NCBI GenBank assembly: GCA_945861715.1 | Contig: CAMAVK010000001.1 | Span: forward strand, 522,908 to 568,281 | Direction of reading: 5' to 3' | DNA: 45,374 nucleotides | Source of the DNA: Candidatus Woesearchaeota archaeon | GTDB taxonomy: Archaea > Nanobdellota > Nanobdellia > Woesearchaeales > GW2011-AR9 | Shown here: positions 1 through 7,816 of the stretch, one piece after another | Layout: every line of letters starts with the position of its first letter | Numbering within the stretch: position 1 is the stretch's first letter | Notes under the pieces: generated by a model | Told to the model about the DNA's origin: nothing | Database searches by the model: none | The model's input: the letters and a program-made list of their open reading frames with translations, nothing else | Translations under genes and position numbers: made by a program

Positions 1-1
1 A

Positions 2-991
2 ATTCCTTCCGCAATCACCGGACCCTATATTATGGAATATGATCTAGGTGCCATCACTGCAGCATACTTTGGTGGTGCAGAGAATAACATCCGAAGGAGT
101 GAAAGTTCAAATCCTGCCTGTAGCAGCAACCTCAATAGGCCAGGAGAAGTACCAACCGACGTACATCCTGGTCAATATGTTTTCAATTACGAGAAAGGCC
201 CAGATGGAAATATAGTGGTCTCAAGACAAGGAACACTCATAACCGTTCCAGTAGGTTACGATTTTGACAATGCTGGGCATCTCATCAAAGGAACACAAAA
301 CACTTGGACCAAAGATGAACTCAATAGAATAGAGTTTACCGTTGACGGATTCAAAGTAAGCAACATCTTTGGTGACATAAGCGTTGACCCTGCTTCAACT
401 GGGTCAAAACAATGTGTCTTGCAAGTGACAAGTGGCGCAGCTGCAATTCAAGAATCCGGACAAAAGAATATTGGCGTCAGATTCGATCTATTGAATGCTG
501 ACGATCAAGGAAGTTGTACGTATGCAAAAGACCCTGTGAAAACCGGCGGCGTAGGAAAACAATCAGTACAAACCAATATCTTAATCCAAAAGGAACGCTC
601 CATCACAAGCAGTTTGCATCAAAATTTCATGAGTGGCAACTTCAATGAACTTCGTAGCGCCGCAACCACCATCATCACGCAAGAAAAAGGAGACAGCCAA
701 AACGCACAAGCGATCTATTACTACATCGGTTCATTAGTCATGGAACGCGGACCAGGAACAGAAGAGAGCACGCACAATCGAGCAATACAAAATCTCTTAG
801 CCCAATTTTTCGACCGAAAATTCCAAGGCAGAACAATTACACCCTACGACCCATCAACGGTTGCAAGCGATGACTTCCAACATATCGCCGCATACCTATG
901 TCAAATAGATAAAAGCCTAAATGGCCCGTACACCAAAGTCACCCCCGATAAACCCATGCATGAATATTGTGTCGGAAAACTACTTCCATAA
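2..991 (+). CDS. Secreted or surface protein, 5' truncated by window edge
   Basis: The frame is open from the first bases of the window to a TAA at 991, so the true start lies outside; an internal ATG at 32 is not a convincing start. The visible 329 residues are polar, with no membrane segment. Scattered cysteines fit an extracytoplasmic, disulfide-bearing protein. The middle (about residues 100-190) reads as alternating beta strands; the last third is more helical and Gln/Asn-rich. I do not recognise a family. It is the first visible gene of a plus-strand block encoding a membrane-anchored protein and two secreted enzyme fusions, 48 nt upstream of the next gene, so a role at the cell surface is inferred from context only. 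Confidence 0.6.
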   Translation: MPSAITGPYIMEYDLGAITAAYFGGAENNIRRSESSNPACSSNLNRPGEVPTDVHPGQYVFNYEKGPDGNIVVSRQGTLITVPVGYDFDNAGHLIKGTQNTWTKDELNRIEFTVDGFKVSNIFGDISVDPASTGSKQCVLQVTSGAAAIQESGQKNIGVRFDLLNADDQGSCTYAKDPVKTGGVGKQSVQTNILIQKERSITSSLHQNFMSGNFNELRSAATTIITQEKGDSQNAQAIYYYIGSLVMERGPGTEESTHNRAIQNLLAQFFDRKFQGRTITPYDPSTVASDDFQHIAAYLCQIDKSLNGPYTKVTPDKPMHEYCVGKLLP

Positions 992-1039
992 TACCGTTAA
1001 TACCCAAATCCAAATCAACAAATAAAAAGCAAACCAAAA

Positions 1040-1591
1040 ATGGCAGACAACAACGCAATAACTGAAATCCTTGTATTCATCACCTTAGCAGTACTAAGCA
1101 GTGCAGGAGTATTAGCTTTACTGCACTACGACATAGTTCAAGTACGTCCTCCAAGTCCAAACGATCAACCAATACTTAATGCCGAATTCATTCCATTTGA
1201 ACGAGATGGCAATTTAGTAGTACAAAAATTTGAATTCTGCGAATCAGTTACGAACTCATATGAGTGTATCAATCCAAAGAACAGCTTCCAAAAAGGCAAG
1301 CCTACCAGTTTCAAAATCACTATGCAATCCGACACAATTGATCGTCAAGTTAAACTAGAAGAAAACTATCGCATCCTCGGACCACAGGGTCAAGTATTTC
1401 TTGAAGTAGGAGATCGAGAAAGTTTCCATTACGAAAAAACAAGTAGCAAAACAACGGAAATAGTTGCCCTTGCCGATTCCTTCACCGTCTCAACTGATCT
1501 ACCAAGCGGAACATACACCTTAGAAGTCTTCGTAACCAATCCTTTAATCAACAAAAAAACATCCTTAACAAGAACCTTCGAGATGGAGTAA
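1040..1591 (+). CDS. Membrane-anchored beta-rich protein
   Basis: The 183-aa product has one hydrophobic segment near the N-terminus (about residues 8-28, ITEILVFITLAVLSSAGVLA) followed by an extracytoplasmic part rich in beta strands. It ends with a pattern (PSGTYTLEVFVTNPL) typical of Ig-like or CARDB-like folds that build adhesins and surface scaffolds. Two cysteines (in FEFCES and YECINP) may form a disulfide. The stop codon is 2 nt before the next start (1594), so it is almost certainly co-transcribed with the M23-like/hydrolase gene. I infer a surface anchor or accessory subunit; no specific family is recognised. Confidence 0.65.
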   Translation: MADNNAITEILVFITLAVLSSAGVLALLHYDIVQVRPPSPNDQPILNAEFIPFERDGNLVVQKFEFCESVTNSYECINPKNSFQKGKPTSFKITMQSDTIDRQVKLEENYRILGPQGQVFLEVGDRESFHYEKTSSKTTEIVALADSFTVSTDLPSGTYTLEVFVTNPLINKKTSLTRTFEME

Positions 1592-1593
1592 AT

Positions 1594-3753
1594 ATGAAGC
1601 AAAAAAGGGGATTTTTTAAAATTATTTTTTTCTTCCTCTTATCGCTATCATTCGTTTCATCATTCGTTTTTGCAATCGGTATAATTGAAGCTAATCCCGC
1701 AAGAGCTGCTATAATTCAAAAGTGTGGTGCGGGTCTTGAAGGTGATGGAACTCCAGAGTTACCCTGCCATTTTCCCGGATCTACTGTGGGGATGGATTCG
1801 AGTTGTACACCCTATACCTACGTAATAAGCGCTTGGATTGAAGATCAAGACTCGAACGGAGTGACACTTGAAAATCCAGATGATCCTTCTCAAAGAATGA
1901 TTTGCGATGGTACTACCGTTCAGATTCAAGATGATCATTCTTCACCGTCTGTACCCCCACCCGACGCTGAGACCTCAGATAGTTCAGATTTAGATCAAAC
2001 TGCTATCACTCCACACAGTTCATCCATGCAATCAGCTTCCAATACCAACTCTAACCCTCAAACAACACCCTCCCATTCTAATTTAATTGATGAAGCGTGG
2101 CTGAAATTTGCACATCTCACAAATCCTGCACTCGTAAACAAAGTGTGGACTTCAAACGGTTGGCAACAATACGTTCCTCCACAATCATCATCGTCATCAT
2201 CATCCTATATCGGTTCTTCTTCTACTGGAACATGTTTCCCACTTGCCCAAAATAGTCTAAGGCGTATCAGCTACAATTGGGGTAACGCACGTGATAGCGG
2301 TGCAAGATGTCATGCCGGCGTTGATATCATTACCCAGGGTGATGGAACTGTAGTAGCTATCGATGATGGTATCGTAACTCAAGTAATAAGATCATTCTAC
2401 ACCTGCAGTGGAGGACCAAGTGGTGCTATTATGATATACCATCCCTCACTTGGAAAAACAGCAAATTATGGAGAAATAAATTCAGGAGATATCAGGGTGA
2501 ACATTGGAGACCGTATTAACAAAGGTCAAATATTGGGTCATGCAACCGCGTGCGGGATGTTACATTTTGAACTCTATGACGGTCAAATATCAACCAATCA
2601 ACGTTGGAAACCAACTGCAGGGTCAACAGTACAACAAACCCAACATTACTGCGTAGATAACTTTCAGGCGACAAAACCATCATCCTTGGCAAACCCCGAG
2701 ATTCTCATTCGCAGTTTGGAAGGCAGATATTGCGGTGCAGCAAGTCAATCCAATGCACAAAACCCCCAATTAACCACCCCTATAACTCCGGGCTCACTTC
2801 AAGGAACACCTAATATCATCAGCTCCTCTCAAGATCCATCCACAATCACTGCTAAGAATAAATGGCAACAAGCCTTAACAACAACCAACATCGCAGGCAA
2901 AACCTGGATTGTAAAACTCCCAGCAAATGGAGCAAATGATAATTATCACCGAGAAGACACCGGAAGAAATACAATTATATTTCAACCTAATCCCCAAGCT
3001 ACAGGCACCGTTGATTTAATATACTTCTTTCATGGTATTTACGGTTTTAATAGCGATATGGCCGAACGGGTCATCCCGCAAGCAAAAGAAATAGCCGAGC
3101 GGGGTGGCAATGTTATTATCGCATTCCCAGAGTTGCCTTGGTCAGCTGGAGAAAATGAAGTTCTTCGATCAACAAATCGCCAACGCATGGCGTGGAATGG
3201 AGTAGATTCTGATTTTTCGGACTTCCATTCTCAGGTCATCTCAACCATTCGATCTCAAGTTGGTGTAAATCAAATAAATCGTGTCTTTATCGTTGGTCAT
3301 AGCGCGGGAGGAGCAGGTCTAAAATTCACTGCTGTAAATGTTGATGGTACTCCTAAAGACGATTTAGATCAAGTTCATCCAACAGTTATCACCTGTTCTG
3401 ATTGTGATTATGCATGGGGCAGTCCATCCGTGGTAAGAACAGTATATGAGCAATATATCCAAACAACTCCAAACACCAGAATGTACATGATGGTACAAGA
3501 ACCATCTCGTCCAAGTGCGCATGAACCAACTTTATATTCTATTGCACTCTCTCAAAGAATTGGAGGAACAGCAACTCAAAGTTGGAGCTATCAACAAAGT
3601 CCTCGTGTATATAATACTCCAGGCGCAACACCAAATAATATATTTGATGTAATCCCAAATGTTCATTACGTGCCTTTAGCAAAATCCCATGCGCAGATAG
3701 GAGCAAAATCTATTGTATATTCCTATTACCCAGAGTTAATTGGAACATCGTAA
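1594..3753 (+). CDS. Secreted fusion: M23-like (LytM) domain + alpha/beta hydrolase
   Basis: This 719-aa protein begins with a strong signal sequence (basic residues 2-5, hydrophobic 8-30). A Ser/Pro linker (about 110-165) leads to a short motif IDEAWLKFAHLTNPAL (165-180), which recurs in the next protein. Residues about 215-335 form an M23 peptidase-like domain: H240 and D244 (CHAGVD) and H324 (MLHFEL) match the metal ligands. However, the usual catalytic His of YAHL is Glu294 (YGEI) and the first His of HLH is Met322. Residues about 430-719 are an alpha/beta hydrolase or esterase with nucleophile S570 in GHSAGG and an oxyanion-type FFHG at 478-481. Known M23 enzymes cut murein peptides; here the domain may only bind. 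It lies in an operon-like block with another secreted wall-enzyme fusion. Confidence 0.85.
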   Translation: MKQKRGFFKIIFFFLLSLSFVSSFVFAIGIIEANPARAAIIQKCGAGLEGDGTPELPCHFPGSTVGMDSSCTPYTYVISAWIEDQDSNGVTLENPDDPSQRMICDGTTVQIQDDHSSPSVPPPDAETSDSSDLDQTAITPHSSSMQSASNTNSNPQTTPSHSNLIDEAWLKFAHLTNPALVNKVWTSNGWQQYVPPQSSSSSSSYIGSSSTGTCFPLAQNSLRRISYNWGNARDSGARCHAGVDIITQGDGTVVAIDDGIVTQVIRSFYTCSGGPSGAIMIYHPSLGKTANYGEINSGDIRVNIGDRINKGQILGHATACGMLHFELYDGQISTNQRWKPTAGSTVQQTQHYCVDNFQATKPSSLANPEILIRSLEGRYCGAASQSNAQNPQLTTPITPGSLQGTPNIISSSQDPSTITAKNKWQQALTTTNIAGKTWIVKLPANGANDNYHREDTGRNTIIFQPNPQATGTVDLIYFFHGIYGFNSDMAERVIPQAKEIAERGGNVIIAFPELPWSAGENEVLRSTNRQRMAWNGVDSDFSDFHSQVISTIRSQVGVNQINRVFIVGHSAGGAGLKFTAVNVDGTPKDDLDQVHPTVITCSDCDYAWGSPSVVRTVYEQYIQTTPNTRMYMMVQEPSRPSAHEPTLYSIALSQRIGGTATQSWSYQQSPRVYNTPGATPNNIFDVIPNVHYVPLAKSHAQIGAKSIVYSYYPELIGTS

Positions 3754-3799
3754 CCGCATTAATCACCAAATAAAAATAACATTAGCCAACCATTAAACC

Positions 3800-5431
3800 A
3801 TGAAATCATCTTCGAAATTAGTATCCACCAATGTACGAAATTTTCCATTCTCACACATATTCTTACATAGGATATTGTTGCTTTTAATCATCGCCTCATC
3901 AACATCTGCTGCAGGTATCCAACCGGGCCTTACAGGTGTAGGTGTGTGTGCGGACGCAACGATTGCATGTTACGAAGGAACAGCAACTATAATTCATATC
4001 GGTGACTCTCATGTTGCAGGAAGTTATGGACAAAATCTTCATGCAATATTATCCACTCAGGGTTATTCTGTTACATCTTATGGCTGTGTCGGTGCCGATG
4101 CCCAAGATTATGATGAAGGGACAAATTGCAATCCGCGTTTGGGTTCTATACGAATGAGCAATCAAAATTTAAAACAATCTCTTACACTAGTTTCTAAACA
4201 AATTATATCAAACAATCCCTCAAAAATAGTAATTATATCTTTAGGAACAAATTTCTTAAACAATGAGGCAGTAGTAAATCAAGCTGAGAATATTAATCAT
4301 CTTCTTGACGAGTTACCTGCTGATTCCACATGCTATTGGGTAGGTGCTCCGGCATCAACTGCTACTAATGTAAACCCCACTCTCATTAACCAAGAGTTAT
4401 TACCTCTGGTATCCTCACGATGCACATTCATTGATCCAACAACCATGACCAGCTCAACTAATTTGGCAGGTGATCATATCCATTACAATCTTGAGGGTGG
4501 ACAAAAATGGGCAGATGAAGTTGCCAAAATAATCGATCCAAGTGTGCAACTTTCCATCCTTAGTCCTGCTCTTATTAATGATGAATCCGATAATGTACTT
4601 AATGATCAGTCAATGAGTCTCTCTTCTCAAGAAGAAAATCAACCTACATCCCCAACGCCAACCATCTCATCACAAACAAAAAACATCGATGACGCATGGC
4701 TTAAATTTGCCAACCTCATAAATCCGCAACTCGCAAACAAAGTATTCCTCCCTAGCAGAGGTTGGACGGACTACCCAATTGCCTACCCCGCCCCTGTTAC
4801 ACCATCATCACCCACCTCATCACCCACCTCATCACCTGGAACATCTACTCCCTACAACCTTAATCTCAAAGTCCTCCCTGAAGAGCAAAAAGCTTTAGTC
4901 AAATTAGCTGTCCAAGCCGAAGGCATCCCTGAGCACGAATCTTTAGCTCTAAAGTTGGTCGCAGCCGAATCCAGTGGCAATCCAAACGCCATCTCATCAA
5001 CTGGCTGCGCAGGGTTAATGCAAATATGCTCTATTAGTCCAGTTAAAGACATCATAGCTCATCATTGTAAACAAACAAAATTTCTAGGACCACAAATGTG
5101 CGGAACGCTTCAAGATGATCGATTTATTCCAGAGAAAAATATCAGAGCCGGTGTTCGTATTCTCAAACTTAATTTGAAATCCACACAAAACGCGTGCACT
5201 AATGCCAACATCCAATGCGGTGTAGCAGGATATAACATTGGCGCAGCCGTGGTAAAAGACGCCGCCTCTCGTGCAGGAGCAGGTGCTTCATGGGATCAAA
5301 TCTATACTCTAATTACACCAGATGTAATGCGTGCTCACGGCTATACCAGCTCCTACTGGACTCAAGATCGACTGCAACAAAAAATTAACAACCTTGGTCC
5401 ATACATCGCAAAGATTACCTCAAACCAATAA
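3800..5431 (+). CDS. Secreted fusion: SGNH hydrolase + SLT lytic transglycosylase
   Basis: The 543-aa product has a signal segment (about residues 18-38). An SGNH/GDSL esterase-like domain (about 62-246) shows block I GDSH (68-71), block III GTN (149-151) and block V DHIH (225-228), giving S70, D225 and H228 as the likely triad. A linker repeats the motif NIDDAWLKFANLINPQL (295-311) seen in the preceding protein, then runs through Pro/Ser/Thr repeats. Residues about 360-543 form an SLT (soluble lytic transglycosylase, Slt70-like) domain with E390 in AESSGNPNA, GLMQI (405-409) and AGYNIG (476-481). Families with these domains de-acetylate and cleave peptidoglycan glycan strands. Finding both in one archaeal secreted protein suggests action on bacterial walls, which is inference. 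Confidence 0.87.
   Translation: MKSSSKLVSTNVRNFPFSHIFLHRILLLLIIASSTSAAGIQPGLTGVGVCADATIACYEGTATIIHIGDSHVAGSYGQNLHAILSTQGYSVTSYGCVGADAQDYDEGTNCNPRLGSIRMSNQNLKQSLTLVSKQIISNNPSKIVIISLGTNFLNNEAVVNQAENINHLLDELPADSTCYWVGAPASTATNVNPTLINQELLPLVSSRCTFIDPTTMTSSTNLAGDHIHYNLEGGQKWADEVAKIIDPSVQLSILSPALINDESDNVLNDQSMSLSSQEENQPTSPTPTISSQTKNIDDAWLKFANLINPQLANKVFLPSRGWTDYPIAYPAPVTPSSPTSSPTSSPGTSTPYNLNLKVLPEEQKALVKLAVQAEGIPEHESLALKLVAAESSGNPNAISSTGCAGLMQICSISPVKDIIAHHCKQTKFLGPQMCGTLQDDRFIPEKNIRAGVRILKLNLKSTQNACTNANIQCGVAGYNIGAAVVKDAASRAGAGASWDQIYTLITPDVMRAHGYTSSYWTQDRLQQKINNLGPYIAKITSNQ
4801..4860 (+). repeat. Short tandem repeat in the SGNH-SLT linker
   Basis: A 12-nt unit (cacctcatcacc-like) repeats within the coding sequence and encodes PTSSPTSSP-type residues between the linker motif and the transglycosylase domain. 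It is a flexible spacer, and a likely site of length variation. The preceding gene has a comparable run of Ser codons near 2185-2215. Confidence 0.6.
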
Positions 5432-5566
5432 GAATTAAACGATTACCAATTAGAATGAGACCTATTAAAATATAACCAATTAAGATAAAACAAGAAAATG
5501 GGGAAATAAATAAACATCCACCATAATAGTTCGTATCCATTCAGACTTAGGGTTTATAGCGTTAAA

Positions 5567-5574
5567 TTTATATC
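5567..5574 (+). promoter_or_regulatory. TATA box for the ACT-domain gene
   Basis: TTTATATC lies centred about 26 bp before the ATG at 5597, the same spacing seen at many genes here. This supports the ATG over the upstream TTG at 5585. Confidence 0.6.
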
Positions 5575-5596
5575 TTAAAGTATCTTGAAGCATAAT

Positions 5597-5983
5597 ATGA
5601 ACCCAGAAGATTACTTCAGAAATGGCAAAGTAAATGTATGGAAAGAAGATTTTGCCGTGGTAAAATCAAAGAGATCTTATCCTGATGCTTTTGCGAATAT
5701 CATTGATAAAAATGAAACGACTGTAATCATTGACCAATCCAAATTTAACAATAAAGATGCAATTGAAATTGAAAAAGATTGGAAAATATTAACCTTTGAT
5801 ATGATTCTTCCATTTGGATTAATCGGGTTTATGGCAAAAGTTTCTCAAGTTCTTGCAGATGAAAAAATTTCTATCTTCGCCATTTCAGCTTATTCAACGG
5901 ACCATATTCTTGTAAAAGAGAAAGATTTGTCTAAAGCAATAAAGAAACTTGAAAGTCTTGGTTGTATTATTGAAAAGAAATAA
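5597..5983 (+). CDS. ACT-domain protein
   Basis: A 128-aa soluble protein. The C-terminal half (about residues 60-128) matches the ACT_7/CASTOR-like type: FDMILPFGLIGFMAKVSQ, then ISIFAISAYSTDHILV and a final amphipathic helix. ACT domains bind small ligands, usually amino acids, and regulate enzymes or sense metabolites. There is no attached catalytic domain, so it is probably a stand-alone sensor; the ligand cannot be read from sequence. The ATG at 5597 is preferred over TTG at 5585 because a TATA box sits 26 bp upstream, implying a leaderless mRNA. It is a single-gene unit converging on the PH-domain gene. Confidence 0.75.
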   Translation: MNPEDYFRNGKVNVWKEDFAVVKSKRSYPDAFANIIDKNETTVIIDQSKFNNKDAIEIEKDWKILTFDMILPFGLIGFMAKVSQVLADEKISIFAISAYSTDHILVKEKDLSKAIKKLESLGCIIEKK

Positions 5984-6064
5984 AGCCTGAGTTTTCATCT
6001 CAATATTTTTGTCTTCATCATCGTTGCACTCAAATCTCATCATCGTTAAATTCTATTTTCTTGC

Positions 6065-6559
6065 CTACCTCTTGACTCCTCCTCCATCGCTCCGGGTCTC
6101 ATCAATTAATCGTTCAATATCTTTCATAACCTCGTGAGGGCTATCTATATCCTTAATCTCAAATGCACTCTCAGCCGAGCCTCGAACTGAGATAGTACCA
6201 AAATTAAAAACACGCTGAATCATATTTTGTTCAACATTAATATCTGGAACGAATGCTAACGGATGATAATACACACTTTTTCTGTGTTGTCGCAGTATAC
6301 CAGTAATAATAATAATTTTCTTATTTGTGAATTTATATCGGATATAAATACGAGATAACTCAGCATAAAAAATAATCACTAAACCCATTACAAATATAAC
6401 TTTGCGAAGATTCATAGAAAGTTGCACTGATACAAAATGGGAATATACTGCAATAAGAATTAAAAGAATAGCACAGACATATTCAATAAAAAACCCTTTA
6501 CGAGTTTTTGCTACTTTATACAGAACTCGTTCACCCGCAGCTAATTCTGTTCCACCCAT
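6065..6559 (-). CDS. PH-domain (bPH2/YdbT-like) membrane protein
   Basis: About 164 aa from the ATG at 6559. A short N-terminal segment (GERVLYKVAKTRK) is followed by two membrane helices (FIEYVCAILLILIAVYSHFV and VIFVMGLVIIFYAELSRIYI). A bacterial-type PH domain comes next: YKFTNKKIIIITGIL, then the NVEQNMIQRVFNFGTISVRG signature of the DUF304/bPH2 family. Members are small integral membrane proteins of uncertain role, probably in envelope or lipid-associated processes. A TTG five codons upstream is possible, but the ATG lies 26 bp from a TATA box shared with the divergent fpg gene. Confidence 0.8.
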   Translation of the reverse strand: MGGTELAAGERVLYKVAKTRKGFFIEYVCAILLILIAVYSHFVSVQLSMNLRKVIFVMGLVIIFYAELSRIYIRYKFTNKKIIIITGILRQHRKSVYYHPLAFVPDINVEQNMIQRVFNFGTISVRGSAESAFEIKDIDSPHEVMKDIERLIDETRSDGGGVKR

Positions 6560-6581
6560 GAACGTGAGGAGCAAAGGTACG

Positions 6582-6589
6582 TTTATATA
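6582..6589. promoter_or_regulatory. Symmetric TATA element between divergent genes
   Basis: TTTATATA (extended GTTTATATAC) reads as a TATA box on both strands. Its centre is 26 bp from the ATG of the PH-domain gene (6559) and 26 bp from the ATG of fpg (6611), so one element could serve both leaderless transcripts. Confidence 0.6.
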
Positions 6590-6610
6590 CTTTATGTCCC
6601 TAAAACCATT

Positions 6611-7408
6611 ATGCCAGAATTACCTGAAGTTGAAACAATTGTACGCGGCCTAAAAGACAGAATAGTAAGCAAAAAAGTAATAAAAATAGAGATAAAAGAC
6701 AAAAAAGTCGTCTCAACAAAAATAAAAGACCTCCTTCCATTTACCATAACTAATGTAACCAGAAGAGCAAAATATCTACTCTTTCACACCAACACCTCAA
6801 CAACTCTCCTCTGCCATCTAAGAATGACGGGGCACTTTCATTATCCCCAAAACAAAGAGGAAGTTCAATCATCCAAAAAATACCTCGCAGCAACATTCAC
6901 ATTCCACGATAATTCAACTCTCACCCACAATTCAATTCGAAGATTAGGATTTCTCAAACCATGCACTCCCAATGAACTTCATACGCTACTACAAAATCTT
7001 GGCCCAGAACCTCTCATTATCAGTAAAGAAGAGTTCTACCATCGCATAGCAAAATATCAAACCGGAAAAATAAAAGAAAAGTTAATGGATCAAAATGTAA
7101 TAGTGGGTGTGGGTAATATATATGCGCAAGAAGCTCTGTATCAATCCAAAATTCATCCAGCAAAACGCATTGACACCATAACGAAAACTCAATTCAACCT
7201 GCTTCATAAACACATCCAACAAATACTAACACACTCCATACAATTGCAGGGCACAAGCGTAAAAAATTATAGCCACCTCGCGGGCAAGGGTGGTTACCAA
7301 AATCATCTTCAAATTTATCAAAAAGAACAATGCCCAAAGGGTCACGCAACCAATACTCTCACTATTGCCGGTCGTGGAACCTACTATTGTCCAACCTGCC
7401 AGAAATAA
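6611..7408 (+). CDS. mutM: Formamidopyrimidine-DNA glycosylase (Fpg/MutM)
   Basis: This 265-aa base-excision repair enzyme removes oxidised purines such as 8-oxoguanine and nicks the abasic site. The N-terminus MPELPEVETI provides the catalytic Pro2 and Glu3; K54 in RRAKYLLF matches the catalytic beta-hairpin lysine. The H2TH region carries VGVGNIYAQEALYQ. The C-terminal zinc finger is altered: instead of C-x2-C the first knuckle reads CPKGH, so His may replace the second Cys ligand; the second knuckle CPTC is normal. Fpg is mainly bacterial, so past transfer is likely. Transcription probably starts at the ATG from the shared TATA at 6582-6589. Confidence 0.9.
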   Translation: MPELPEVETIVRGLKDRIVSKKVIKIEIKDKKVVSTKIKDLLPFTITNVTRRAKYLLFHTNTSTTLLCHLRMTGHFHYPQNKEEVQSSKKYLAATFTFHDNSTLTHNSIRRLGFLKPCTPNELHTLLQNLGPEPLIISKEEFYHRIAKYQTGKIKEKLMDQNVIVGVGNIYAQEALYQSKIHPAKRIDTITKTQFNLLHKHIQQILTHSIQLQGTSVKNYSHLAGKGGYQNHLQIYQKEQCPKGHATNTLTIAGRGTYYCPTCQK

Positions 7409-7457
7409 GCTTAACTCAGATTCTAACCCTGCCTCTTCAACCTCCATTTTCCAAAAA

Positions 7458-7464
7458 CTATAAG
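7458..7464 (+). promoter_or_regulatory. TATA box for the small basic protein gene
   Basis: CTATAAG lies about 28 bp before the ATG at 7489, supporting that start over longer versions that overlap fpg. Confidence 0.45.
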
Positions 7465-7488
7465 AACCCTACGTTCTCCCTCAGTCGA

Positions 7489-7743
7489 ATGGTATTCGAA
7501 AAACTCGTACAAAAAATCAAAGATTTCACATTCAAAGAGAAGTTTCCAAATCGTTTCTTAAAGTTCTATCATCTAAACAAGGATCGACTACTAAAAGAAC
7601 GCAAGAAATCATATCATGGTAAAAAGAAAAGTGGAAACTGCGTACGCTGTTCAAAACCACACCTTCCAGAAATCGTGTTTTGCAAGTACCACAAACAAAA
7701 ACATAAAGGGTACAATAAAAAAGCAAGAGCAAAAAAAGAATAA
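7489..7743 (+). CDS. Small basic protein with a putative zinc site
   Basis: An 84-aa, strongly Lys/Arg-rich protein. Cysteines and histidines are arranged as CVRC followed by FCKYH, which could make a small zinc finger (C-x2-C and C-x2-H). The basic N-terminal half and Lys-rich tail suggest nucleic-acid or ribosome binding. A longer frame begins inside fpg at 7330, but the ATG at 7489 is favoured by the TATA box upstream and by the change to a plausible composition there. I do not recognise a family. It lies just downstream of fpg. Confidence 0.55.
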   Translation: MVFEKLVQKIKDFTFKEKFPNRFLKFYHLNKDRLLKERKKSYHGKKKSGNCVRCSKPHLPEIVFCKYHKQKHKGYNKKARAKKE

Positions 7744-7816
7744 ATAAGAACCAAAATACAAGATCAGCAAAATATATCTTTTGGAAGAACTATAATTCCT
7801 CATCTTGTTGCCTTTT

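Noticed and set aside
6010-6050. Repeated CATCATCGTT in the convergent gap, looking like C boxes of a C/D sRNA on the minus strand
   Set aside because: ATGATGA occurs twice but no D box (CTGA) is placed correctly on that strand, so no C/D RNA can be supported.
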